The notes under the pieces are model-generated. The model saw only the letters and a list, made by a program, of their open reading frames with translations, searched no databases and was not told the DNA's origin. From Acinetobacter marinus (lineage in GTDB: Bacteria; Pseudomonadota; Gammaproteobacteria; Pseudomonadales; Moraxellaceae): 26,534 nucleotides of DNA. Made by a program: the position numbers and the translations under genes. Position 1 is the first letter of the stretch. Each line of letters begins with the position of its first letter. Positions 17,338 through 25,067 of this stretch are shown piece by piece. The stretch is taken from the NCBI RefSeq assembly GCF_900096915.1, contig NZ_FMYK01000013.1, positions 1-26,534 on the forward strand. Direction: 5' to 3'.

Positions 17338-17400
17338 CTGCTTGTATTTTAGGAGAAAAGGCTGCTTTTAATTTCTATTATTTTTAGAGGCGGATTACCA
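17338..17400 (-). mobile_element. Diverged right-end remnant of an IS-B-like element
   Basis: This 63-bp stretch aligns along its length with the right end of IS-B (about 9649-9711): CTGCTTGTAT near the start, TATTTTTAG near the end, and the terminal GGATTACCA. The orientation is the same as IS-B. It joins directly onto the truncated hipA-like gene at 17401, so an ancestor of this IS interrupted that gene. Only the end remains. Confidence 0.75.
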
Positions 17401-17520
17401 TGAGGTATAGCAACAAAGTAGCGTCTGTTGAAAATGATGTGCTGACCCACGTGTCAATAAACCCAAGTCCGTCTGATTGGCTGAAACATCAATCCGATTA
17501 ATTTGTTGTGGCAGGTTCAT
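17401..17520 (-). pseudogene. Truncated HipA-like toxin (N-terminal 40 codons)
   Basis: An ATG at 17518-17520 follows a GAGG ribosome site, 11 bp after the stop of the hipB-like gene. It encodes MNLPQQINRIDVSANQTDL, then GLLTRGSAHHFQ. The I-x-x-x-D-V start and GxLTRG turn fit the N-terminal domain of HipA kinases. The frame runs into the IS-B-like end at 17400 and stops at 17395-17397. The kinase domain is gone, so no toxin can be made. The HipA assignment rests on position after a HipB-like gene and a short match. Confidence 0.55.
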
Positions 17521-17531
17521 ATTGCCTCACA

Positions 17532-17786
17532 CTACTCATCGTTAAACAGTGCCTCAATATCTTCCCATTTCGGGAAATTGTGCTTTTTGGGTTCAACATT
17601 AAACTGCAATCCCACAACATCCACGACACGCTCAAAAATACCATGTGAGCCTGTAAAGTGACCATTTTCAATTTCAGAAATCGTTGTGCGATGCGTTCGT
17701 GCACGTTGTGCGAGTTCACTCTGATTTAATCCCATTTCGACCCTTGCCGATGCGATTTTCTTGCCAATCTCGATACGATTCGTCAT
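17532..17786 (-). CDS. HipB-like XRE-family antitoxin/repressor
   Basis: An 84-aa helix-turn-helix protein with the HTH at about residues 7-50 (IGKKIASARVEMGLNQSELA, then HRTTISEIENG), and a tail with the VDVVGLQFNVEPK pattern typical of HipB-type antitoxins. HipB proteins bind a HipA kinase toxin and repress their shared promoter. The toxin gene downstream is reduced to its first 40 codons, so this is an orphan repressor. I start at ATG 17784-17786 (MTNRIEIGKK); the frame upstream to 17819 passes through the operator and has no better start. GCTATATAGC palindromes upstream fit autoregulation. Confidence 0.75.
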   Translation of the reverse strand: MTNRIEIGKKIASARVEMGLNQSELAQRARTHRTTISEIENGHFTGSHGIFERVVDVVGLQFNVEPKKHNFPKWEDIEALFNDE

Positions 17787-17804
17787 TACTGATAACCTTT
17801 GGTA

Positions 17805-17855
17805 GCTATATAGCAACAAGTATAGTTTAACTTATAGTTTGTTGCTATATAGCAA
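17805..17855 (-). promoter_or_regulatory. Paired palindromic operators of the hipB-like gene
   Basis: GCTATATAGC at 17805-17814 and the longer perfect palindrome TTGCTATATAGCAA at 17842-17855 lie 19 to 70 bp upstream of the start. The AT-rich segment between them includes TATACT on the minus strand, a plausible -10 box. Two copies on one face fit cooperative binding by a HipB-like dimer. Part of the motif (TTTGTTGCTATA) also occurs inside the hipA remnant near 17405-17416. Confidence 0.65.
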
Positions 17856-17885
17856 ACTAACATGTTTGCTTTTCTGGGTAAATGA

Positions 17886-18015
17886 ATTGATCAATAAAGA
17901 GCATGCTCACAGAAAACGTATCATCACATCACAAAAAAGTACTAAGCGTGGCGTATTCAATTGGCTTGCTCTGAGTAAAGCATATAATGAAGCTTGGAAG
18001 TCGCTTAAATGCTAG
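17886..18015 (+). pseudogene. Coding-like 3' fragment of an unknown gene
   Basis: A frame read as ELINKEHAHRKRIITSQKST, then KRGVFNWLALSKAYNEAW, then KSLKC ends at TAG 18013-18015. The residue mix looks like real protein, and the stretch is less AT-rich than what follows. There is no credible start because upstream lies the hipB operator. I read it as the end of a gene cut when flanking DNA was rearranged, perhaps marking the outer edge of the recombinase module. I do not recognise the protein. Confidence 0.35.
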
Positions 18016-18323
18016 GCTGAATAATTCAAAAATAATGCAATTAATATGTAGTATATACTTAATGTTATTTTAATACTGTACATTTGATATATTTATTTTT
18101 AATAAAAAAATAACAAGTCCCATTAAAAAAACACCATAGCCACACACAAAGATAAATGACAATTTTTGTAAAATTCGATCACAATATAGCCAAAATATAC
18201 GATTTATTTTATAAATATCGCCGTATTGTATATTATTTGTTAAATTATCATTATTTTCAATAATCAGATATTGTTTTATTATATTAAAAAATATAAAAGT
18301 ATGATCATTACTTCATCTTCAAC
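18016..18323 (+). other. AT-rich non-coding leader before the recombinase trio
   Basis: About 300 bp very rich in A and T with no supported gene. It contains several A/T runs and near-palindromic stretches (for example around 18090-18112). TTGTTT near 18273 with TATAAA 15 bp downstream is a weak promoter candidate. There is no Shine-Dalgarno sequence before the ATG at 18324. The left recombination end of the element may lie in or just before this region, but I see no obvious attachment site. Confidence 0.4.
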
Positions 18324-19004
18324 ATGAGGCGTATCATCAACAACCATGATTTCAATTCAGTTTTCGGCAAACCGAAAACCACAAAAACCAGACTCTGGCA
18401 TAAGACAGAAGTTTTTGTTCATCCAGAGTTTTTAGGAATTTATCATTGTTATTTTGAGATATTTAAAGCGCTAAAAACGGATCTATCTCTGCTTCACACT
18501 AGCTCAGACTTGATTGTATTTGAAGATCCACATAGCAATTGTTATTACATTACAAATTTATTTCATTGGTATTTATATTATAAAAACAAACCACCAAAAT
18601 ATATAAATCTCAGAATATATAACCATCCCAACAACAATCTGATTAATGAATTAAAGAAAATAACAAGTCATGAGTTTATTAAATTTATTTCTAATTTTCA
18701 GTTTAATATTGATCTTATCAATCCAAATCGTTTGCTTAATTTAATAAATAAGCACATTTCCCCTGAACTTATTCTAGAACACAATAAATGTCATTCGTTC
18801 AAACTGCACTCAAAAATGAGCATGGATTTACTCGCAAAAGAATTATCATTTAATCGAAATCAACTCAATTACCGCCTACACAAATTAAAGCAAGAAAGAA
18901 ATGATGTGCTTATTGAACTCGAGCTAAGTAGTCCGCTTATTTATCAACTTCTCAATGATCCAAACTTTGAGTTAAATGCAGAACAACTTTGGAGCTTAAA
19001 ATGA
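18324..19004 (+). CDS. gmtX: Probable gamma-mobile-trio protein GmtX
   Basis: A 226-aa protein, first of three overlapping genes. It has no enzyme motif that I recognise. A helix-turn-helix-like segment (MDLLAKELSFNRNQLNYRLH, about 167-186) precedes a basic stretch, so DNA binding is plausible. The N-terminal half is rich in aromatic residues and His (IYHCYFEIF, FHWYLYYKNK). The GmtX name is inferred from order and size in front of two large tyrosine recombinases, the arrangement of gamma-mobile-trio islands. Its stop overlaps the next start (ATGA). The ATG at 18324 lacks a visible ribosome site, so a different start or leaderless translation is possible. Codon use is strongly AT-biased. Confidence 0.65.
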   Translation: MRRIINNHDFNSVFGKPKTTKTRLWHKTEVFVHPEFLGIYHCYFEIFKALKTDLSLLHTSSDLIVFEDPHSNCYYITNLFHWYLYYKNKPPKYINLRIYNHPNNNLINELKKITSHEFIKFISNFQFNIDLINPNRLLNLINKHISPELILEHNKCHSFKLHSKMSMDLLAKELSFNRNQLNYRLHKLKQERNDVLIELELSSPLIYQLLNDPNFELNAEQLWSLK

Positions 19005-21262
19005 AATATTCCTTTCATGATGAATTAGATAATCGAGAAGTATCATTAAAAAATACATTAGAAACCCTCTTTTCCGATGAGAAAAAACAACGTGATGCAC
19101 ATATTCAATATGTTGTAGACCTACTGAAACATATTCCAACGCATGATTACTTAAGTGGTCTGAATTTAGATGGCTTTAATTTTGATCTCCCCTGCTATGA
19201 TCACCTTCAAAACCCTGTAGCTCTGGTTGCATCAAGACAGCATAAAGTTTCGGCCGCCCCCATCACTTGGTACATCAACTCGATTGCCCAAATCACAAAT
19301 CAGCACGTATTGCTGTGGAATGTACTTGTGATTAAAGCAGCACTCTATTTAATCGCATTACCAGATATTAAACCTGAGCTATTTAAAGCCGAGCATTCAG
19401 ACCATCTAAATACCGTCATACGACTATTTCAGCGTATGCGTGCAGCAAATCGGGCTTTAAACAACAAAAAGCATTATCAAAATTCTGAGGCTTATCAGCG
19501 CTTCTGGCAGCAACATCTAAATCATCCCGAACTCAGTCTGAAGGAGTTTGTAAACTACCTTAGCGATTTAGAGCCATTGGATGAATTTGAGCGCAATCTC
19601 ATCAATAGTTTTCGAATTACGTTTAAATACGTTTTACAGAGTAAAGCAAAAATTGCACGAGCAAGCTCAAATACAAAGCTACTGCATGAGTATCTCGACG
19701 AAGATCAGTTGATCGAAGAAAGTTCGGAGATCATAAAAGGTGCAAAATCAACGGCGCTCAATCTTGAAAAACAGCTCGATGATCAGGATTGCCGTCAAAT
19801 ACTGGTTGATCCCTCGTCCGTCACACCACTTGCAACATATTCCGAATCCACCCAAGCCTATGTGCTGCCACTTGTTGCCAAACATATTCAACGCAAAGAA
19901 CATCAGTTGCAATTTAGCAGCCTTTTCCCAAATCGTAGCAGTATAAGCACCCTACTCAACAGACTTTATCTCGATTTTACTCAGCCCAAAGGCATACATG
20001 CCAAGACTCCACTGATCCTGATGTTAGTTTTTATTACTGGCAATCCTGTCAAAGAGTGGCTACGCTTACAAAGTAAGCGCGTAAAAAAACTCAATGATCG
20101 GCAGCAACTCACTCAAGTCGATGGTCTGTATTTTCTGCGCACTCGGTTTTCTGTGTTTGAAAATAAAGACTTTGCATATCCAACAGGTCTACTGAATCAA
20201 AGTATTTACCTCGATATTCCCATTCCAAATGCATTTATCACGGCATTACGGAGCGCACATGTTGTTTCTGAAGATGGTCTATCTAAATACCTAAAACAGC
20301 TCAGAGCTGAATTACGGATTCCTGCGTTATCCGTCAGTAAAGTCAGCTCCCTATTGCATCAAACCATCTTGCAACAAACTGGAAATAAGCAGTTAGCAGA
20401 CATACTGACAGGAATTGATGCAAATAAATCATCATCAATATCGTATTGCCACCACAACATTAATCATCTGCATCAAAAATATGTCGGCACGTTACAAGGT
20501 TTATGTGAGCGTCTTTCAAATGAATATGATGACATTTCATCTAATTCAGAGGACTGTTTTGGTAGCCGAAAAGCGCCGACCAAAATTGTAGTCAAAAAAA
20601 TTTTTGCTATCCTCAAAGCAAAAATATTTATGCAAAATGTTGAGGATTGGATCAGCATCTTGAATCATTACAGTGTTTGGATGTGGCATTTTTTATTACT
20701 TTTTACTGCCGCCCGACCCGTCACCGATTTTCCTGGCTTTCTCTGTCATTTCAATTTTAAGCGGAAAATTCTGATCGTTGCAGACAAAGAGGTTGGTGGT
20801 CGGCAAAGTCACGGACGCTTAATTCCACTCAGTCAGTTTGTTGTCACCGAGGTCGAAAAATTTATTCAATTTCTCCGGTTTGTAGAATTACAAGTTGGCA
20901 TGACAGAGTGTCACGTTATACAGCATGTACAACAAGTCTTAAATAATCAACGTCCATTGCTACATCTTTTTCATGATGAAAAATGGCAACCATTGAGTCC
21001 CACTTTGGTTAAAAATTTCAATTTTGAACTTGGTTTAGAGCATCCAAACTGGCATCGACATACTGCCCGTGCTTTTCTCAGTGAAAAGATTTCAGAGCCC
21101 GAAATCCTAGCATTATTCGGTCATGAGCCAATGCAACAAGAAGCTGCACACCCTTATTCAAGTCTGTCTCTGCATCAGTTCTACAGCATTGCAGATCGTC
21201 TCGAAAACATGAAAGACCATTTTGAAATCAGAGGGATTGAAGTCAATGTCCTCACGCAGTAG
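19001..21262 (+). CDS. gmtY: Probable gamma-mobile-trio tyrosine recombinase GmtY
   Basis: A 753-aa protein with a C-terminal tyrosine-recombinase catalytic domain. Visible residues are the first Arg in FTAARPVTDFPGF (about 570), HRHTARAFLSEK (about 685), FGHEP (about 706) and the candidate nucleophile Tyr in HPYSSLS (about 718). The long N-terminal region is helical and charged, without a family I know. I start at ATG 19001 because GGAG lies 7 bases upstream and the ATGA overlap couples it to the previous gene; a TTG at 18989 is less likely. It overlaps the next gene by 17 bp. It is much larger than phage integrases, in keeping with the GMT family. Pairing with a second recombinase suggests both are needed for mobility. 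Confidence 0.75.
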   Translation: MKYSFHDELDNREVSLKNTLETLFSDEKKQRDAHIQYVVDLLKHIPTHDYLSGLNLDGFNFDLPCYDHLQNPVALVASRQHKVSAAPITWYINSIAQITNQHVLLWNVLVIKAALYLIALPDIKPELFKAEHSDHLNTVIRLFQRMRAANRALNNKKHYQNSEAYQRFWQQHLNHPELSLKEFVNYLSDLEPLDEFERNLINSFRITFKYVLQSKAKIARASSNTKLLHEYLDEDQLIEESSEIIKGAKSTALNLEKQLDDQDCRQILVDPSSVTPLATYSESTQAYVLPLVAKHIQRKEHQLQFSSLFPNRSSISTLLNRLYLDFTQPKGIHAKTPLILMLVFITGNPVKEWLRLQSKRVKKLNDRQQLTQVDGLYFLRTRFSVFENKDFAYPTGLLNQSIYLDIPIPNAFITALRSAHVVSEDGLSKYLKQLRAELRIPALSVSKVSSLLHQTILQQTGNKQLADILTGIDANKSSSISYCHHNINHLHQKYVGTLQGLCERLSNEYDDISSNSEDCFGSRKAPTKIVVKKIFAILKAKIFMQNVEDWISILNHYSVWMWHFLLLFTAARPVTDFPGFLCHFNFKRKILIVADKEVGGRQSHGRLIPLSQFVVTEVEKFIQFLRFVELQVGMTECHVIQHVQQVLNNQRPLLHLFHDEKWQPLSPTLVKNFNFELGLEHPNWHRHTARAFLSEKISEPEILALFGHEPMQQEAAHPYSSLSLHQFYSIADRLENMKDHFEIRGIEVNVLTQ

Positions 21263-24200
21263 TCAAACCAAACCTGAAGCACTTTATGCAGCAAAACGTC
21301 GCGAAGCACGTCGCATTGAGCGTGAAGATGCACTACGGCAGGATGTGGAGCAACAATTAACACAATATTTTCAGGAAAACGCCTTTCTTCAGCAACATCC
21401 TGAATCATTCTATCCAGCAGTCTATGAAATCATCAAGCGCAAAGCTACTAATTTGGCATGGAAGAAATATGCCCATGAATTTTTCAGAGCTTATGTGAAT
21501 AAGATCAACCAAACGCGTGATGAGCCACTGCCCTTGCCCATCCTAACCTTCGACATGGTAAGAGACCAGCCCGTTTTTACATTTTCATGGTTTGAGAATG
21601 GACATCACATTGATGAGATCATCGAGAAACTTTGGGACTATTGGATTTTAACCAAAGACAGTACAGCATTTACAGATAATGAAATTGTCGGAAATATTCT
21701 GATCTCTGCCATACTTTTTTCGGGCTTAAATCATAAAGCATCATTAACCGCTTTACTCGAGCATTTAATCGCACCGAAAGACATCAGAGCGATTGGCTCA
21801 ATGAATATTATCTTTCTCGAACCACTTTCAAGCACTTATGGTGATCTTTACATCGATGAAAAAACCATTCGAAAATCACGTCACTTTGTCCCCGATCAGA
21901 TCACGCGGCTGTGGCTCATTCATTTTAATACTCGTCAAATTCAGTATATTGATCTCAATATCGAAGATTATCTCAAGCTGATTTTTGATAAGTTACAGAT
22001 ATCCTTTACAAATCAAAGCTATAAATTTTTACGGGACAATGCGAATTTCAACTGGATGCAATTACCAAATGCGGATATTGATCCAGCACTTGGGCAATGT
22101 CTGATTGAAAATATTGAGACTTGCGGATTGTCTGAAACGGAATTTCAAAAATTTATACAACCGCAATTCAAAATCAAAGACGACCACCACAAAGATCATC
22201 ACGATGATCAAAATATCGATCATCGCCCCCAAGGTACCAATTCAACACTGTCAAATCTTGGACAAGCAGTGAATGCTGTGATCAAAATTCATAAAGACAT
22301 GCTCAACCTCATCCGCAAGTCAAAAACTTCCGCAAATATTCCCCAACTGATGATTGATTATTGCCTTGAACATGCAGATCAATTCAATGAATTCAGTAAG
22401 CGAATGGTGCTCTGGCTAATCAGCCTGTATCAACCACAAATGGAAAAAGTGAAACAACTTGCAGCATGTTTCAATTTTACAGCGGATCAATTCGAAAAAT
22501 CTTTCAAGCATGATCAGCCGCTCAAAGAGAGTTCAATTTATACCTACTACACGCGTATTGCTGAGCCGTGGCTCAGTCATTCTTTGCAGTTTCTTGAAGC
22601 AGATGACGATATGAATACGATTGTGAATAATATTTATCGACATATCATCACAAATACTCGCCTTGCAGACGAAGCACAACAACCTGAGTTTAAATCCAAA
22701 GGGCAAACGCTGAGGATGCTGAAACGTTTTCACCGATTTCAACAAAAAGTTTTTCAAGCTGACGCCTTCGAACTCGAATCGATATCCGTCCAAAATAGAC
22801 CACGAGCACGAATTATCGCTCCTCAAACCTATCAGGCATGCCTACAAAAACTAGATATTCTCTATAAAGAACAATCAATCGAAGAATACCATTATCAAAA
22901 TTTAAAGATGATTTATAGTCTCGCTTATCGAACAGGTATGCGAATCAATGAAATTCTCAGCCTACGTCTGAACGACATCGAAGGGCTACGTGATTTATCC
23001 ATTTGGGTTCGTCCTTACGGCTCAAAAAAGCAAGGCAATCTGCACCAGCTGAAAACCGACAGTGCTGAACGCATCATCCCTGCACATTGCTTATTAAAAG
23101 CGGAGGAATATCAGTTATTTCATCGTTACGTGGTAGAACAACGGTTGTCTCGTCAGGTCAAGTCTTATTTATTTCACTCATGGAATGACGATAGCAAACT
23201 CAATAAACATAGCGTGACCACCCCCTTTAAAAAAATCATGAACGACTTATTCACGCAGCATGATTATTCTTTCCATTCATTTAGACATACTACAGCAAAT
23301 CATCTGGCATTGCTCCTCAACTGTGAATACGAGCCTCTTGTACAACAATTAACAGATTATACAGAGGCTGAATATACCTTGATTCGTAAGGAACTACTCC
23401 GCTCGCCACAGGGGCAAAATCATTGGTTTGTAATTGCACATTTACTCGGACATATCGATCCGAGTGAAACATTTAAAAGTTACATCCACTTGAGTTACCT
23501 AATTGCTGGACATAGGCTATTAAAATATCATCCCGATATTGAAAATCACTTGGCTAAAAAGTTGATGGGATACCACCGTGATTTTGCGTTTTTAAATCAA
23601 GCAAAAGACACGAGAAAATTTAATTTCAATCGACACGCCACGCAGTTAAGCCAGTTATTGCTGCATGATCAAACTAGCTGGGCGCAAACAAATGCTTCTC
23701 AGATCATGAGGGATGGTCTAGTACAAACTGCTCCTCACGATTACAGAGATTATTTTGCTGGGACAACTGAATCCAAAATCACTGTGGACTATTTTTATAA
23801 ATGCCTCACGCTACTCGATGCGTATCAAAACCCGCAACAGGTCGCCGATGAGATGTGTCTACCGCATGAACTGGTACAACAGTGGTACGACAATGCCAAG
23901 ATATTAAGCGCAATTACTTCAAATAAGCACATTCCAAGATTAATTGATCGCAAAGCGAAGTATTCTCTCATTCCAACAAAAATAGATACCGCTGAAGATA
24001 TTCAGGCATGTCGTTATTTCTTCGATAAGATTCAGTCAATTTTTATCAATAATCCTGACCAAATTCGGGCTGTACTTCAGACTTTTCTCAATCGAGCAAC
24101 GCTTTCACACACAGGTATTCAATACGCAAGTAATAAAATTGATCAACTCGAATTGTTTTATGCACAAAGTCAGGGATTGTTTCCTCAGCAGTTTTGGCAA

Positions 24201-24416
24201 ATCCGCGGTCAAGCACTCGATAACGTTTTAGATGCCAAAAAACAGCCCTTATTGCATGCATTGGTTCGATCGAATCCGTCACCTCATGATTCAACATTGC
24301 AACATATTCGCTTACAGCTATTTTCAAATAAGAATAACAAGGCACTTGCTGCTTTTAAGTTCTGTTTGCATTTAGCCTGCATTGGTCGTCCCAAGGGATT
24401 AACGTTGGAAATCTAA
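21246..24416 (+). CDS. gmtZ: Probable gamma-mobile-trio integrase GmtZ
   Basis: A 1056-aa protein with a central tyrosine-recombinase domain. Visible motifs are Arg in YRTGMRINEILSLRLND (about 560-576), the beta-hairpin lysine region GSKKQGNLHQLKTDSAERII (about 598-617), HSFRHTTANHL (about 678-688), LLGHIDPSETFKSYIHLSY (about 734-752) and a Tyr there. About 300 residues follow the catalytic domain, which is unusual for tyrosine recombinases. A His/Asp-rich stretch (KDDHHKDHHDDQN, about 312-324) forms a likely linker. I start at ATG 21246 (MSSRSSQTK), with GAGGGA nine bases upstream; a TTG at 21222 is also in frame. It overlaps gmtY by 17 bp, so the three genes form one transcript. The length and family fit the VPA1269-type proteins now called GmtZ. 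Confidence 0.75.
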   Translation: MSSRSSQTKPEALYAAKRREARRIEREDALRQDVEQQLTQYFQENAFLQQHPESFYPAVYEIIKRKATNLAWKKYAHEFFRAYVNKINQTRDEPLPLPILTFDMVRDQPVFTFSWFENGHHIDEIIEKLWDYWILTKDSTAFTDNEIVGNILISAILFSGLNHKASLTALLEHLIAPKDIRAIGSMNIIFLEPLSSTYGDLYIDEKTIRKSRHFVPDQITRLWLIHFNTRQIQYIDLNIEDYLKLIFDKLQISFTNQSYKFLRDNANFNWMQLPNADIDPALGQCLIENIETCGLSETEFQKFIQPQFKIKDDHHKDHHDDQNIDHRPQGTNSTLSNLGQAVNAVIKIHKDMLNLIRKSKTSANIPQLMIDYCLEHADQFNEFSKRMVLWLISLYQPQMEKVKQLAACFNFTADQFEKSFKHDQPLKESSIYTYYTRIAEPWLSHSLQFLEADDDMNTIVNNIYRHIITNTRLADEAQQPEFKSKGQTLRMLKRFHRFQQKVFQADAFELESISVQNRPRARIIAPQTYQACLQKLDILYKEQSIEEYHYQNLKMIYSLAYRTGMRINEILSLRLNDIEGLRDLSIWVRPYGSKKQGNLHQLKTDSAERIIPAHCLLKAEEYQLFHRYVVEQRLSRQVKSYLFHSWNDDSKLNKHSVTTPFKKIMNDLFTQHDYSFHSFRHTTANHLALLLNCEYEPLVQQLTDYTEAEYTLIRKELLRSPQGQNHWFVIAHLLGHIDPSETFKSYIHLSYLIAGHRLLKYHPDIENHLAKKLMGYHRDFAFLNQAKDTRKFNFNRHATQLSQLLLHDQTSWAQTNASQIMRDGLVQTAPHDYRDYFAGTTESKITVDYFYKCLTLLDAYQNPQQVADEMCLPHELVQQWYDNAKILSAITSNKHIPRLIDRKAKYSLIPTKIDTAEDIQACRYFFDKIQSIFINNPDQIRAVLQTFLNRATLSHTGIQYASNKIDQLELFYAQSQGLFPQQFWQIRGQALDNVLDAKKQPLLHALVRSNPSPHDSTLQHIRLQLFSNKNNKALAAFKFCLHLACIGRPKGLTLEI

Positions 24417-24442
24417 GTTCTGATTGAATTTGTGAGGAGTAC

Positions 24443-24460
24443 CACATTGAATAAAATGTG
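24443..24460. repeat. Short dyad after gmtZ
   Basis: CACATT (24443-24448) and AATGTG (24455-24460) form a perfect 6-bp inverted repeat around 6 bp, 27 bp after the gmtZ stop. It has the size of a small recombinase core site, but such dyads also arise by chance. Confidence 0.3.
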
Positions 24461-24481
24461 CTAATGCAAACCCACAAACAG

Positions 24482-24502
24482 ATGGGAGCTGATCGCTCCC
24501 AT
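24482..24502 (+). terminator. Terminator hairpin after gmtZ
   Basis: ATGGGAGC (24482-24489) and GCTCCCAT (24495-24502) form a perfect 8-bp GC-containing stem with a 5-nt loop, followed by TTGTTATTATT. It lies between gmtZ and the convergent small gene at 24527-24730 and could serve both, though the T tract is better for the plus strand. Confidence 0.7.
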
Positions 24503-24526
24503 TTGTTATTATTGCTCATGTTCTTT

Positions 24527-24730
24527 CTAGTACTGATGTGCTCGCTTAGAATTATGTTTCCAACTTTTAGCAACTTTATAAACGTAAGTCGGAAATTCAT
24601 CCCAAACTTGAGCTAATCCTGTACCACGTGCTACACGAATATTAAGCGAATAGCTTTTGTATCCAATGCGATGCAAAAAATAAAAACTACGCTCTTGGTG
24701 CGTGCTAAATTTCTTGAATATAGACCTCAT
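24527..24730 (-). CDS. Small basic hypothetical protein (67 aa)
   Basis: An unrecognised 67-aa protein rich in Lys, Arg, Tyr and Phe (MRSIFKKFSTHQERSFYFLH at the start, DEFPTYVYKVAKSWKHNSKR near the end). No signal peptide or membrane helix is seen. I start at ATG 24728-24730; an in-frame GTG at 24743-24745 would add five residues. It is divergent from the next small gene and convergent with gmtZ. It may be cargo of the recombinase module. Its composition looks protein-like, but it is short and has no clear ribosome site, so it could be spurious. Confidence 0.4.
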   Translation of the reverse strand: MRSIFKKFSTHQERSFYFLHRIGYKSYSLNIRVARGTGLAQVWDEFPTYVYKVAKSWKHNSKRAHQY

Positions 24731-24765
24731 GAGAATGCTATCCACTTCTTTATTTAAGGATTTTT

Positions 24766-24948
24766 ATGAAGCACTTCATGATTAAAATTTTGCAGAAATT
24801 ATTGGCTAATCACTCTCCAAAGCACCAAGTCCGTATTCCACTCAGCAATGCCGAGTATGACCAATTTATTCACCGTTGTAATGCACAACATATTTCACCT
24901 GCCCGATTAAAACAAGCGGCACAACTTCTGAATAAAGAGGGATTTTAA
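24766..24948 (+). CDS. Small hypothetical protein (60 aa)
   Basis: An unrecognised 60-aa basic protein with a good ribosome site (AAGGA five bases before ATG). After a basic N-terminus (MKHFMIKILQKLLANHSPKH) comes VRIPLSNAEYDQFIHRCNAQ and then HISPARLKQAAQLLNKEGF. The strand-then-helices layout recalls small DNA-binding or mobilisation accessory proteins, but I cannot assign it. It ends before a coding-like stretch in another frame (24951 onward) and a strong terminator. It lies between the trio and the integrase, so it could belong to either element. Confidence 0.55.
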   Translation: MKHFMIKILQKLLANHSPKHQVRIPLSNAEYDQFIHRCNAQHISPARLKQAAQLLNKEGF

Positions 24949-25028
24949 AATGGCGAATTCAAGCAGCAACTGCAGCTTTAATCCGTATCGGTTTTCATGT
25001 CGTTGTTAATTCTGCACCAACAAATAAA

Positions 25029-25056
25029 AAATCGAAGAATTTGGATTCTTCGATTT
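25029..25056. terminator. Strong bidirectional terminator
   Basis: AAATCGAAGAAT (25029-25040) and ATTCTTCGATTT (25045-25056) form a perfect 12-bp stem with a TTGG loop, flanked by A and T tracts. It lies between the 60-aa gene and the convergent 90-aa gene, fitting termination from both sides. Confidence 0.8.
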
Positions 25057-25067
25057 ATTATGATATT

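Noticed and set aside
17899..17908. Perfect palindrome GAGCATGCTC
   Set aside because: It is short, single-copy and inside a coding-like fragment; a chance occurrence is likely.
18324..24416. Reading the trio as a RIT (recombinase-in-trio) element or a strand-biased circularizing element
   Set aside because: The first protein (226 aa) has no recombinase residues and the other two are far larger than RIT recombinases. The strand-biased elements have a different four-gene set as I know it. The gamma-mobile-trio fits better.
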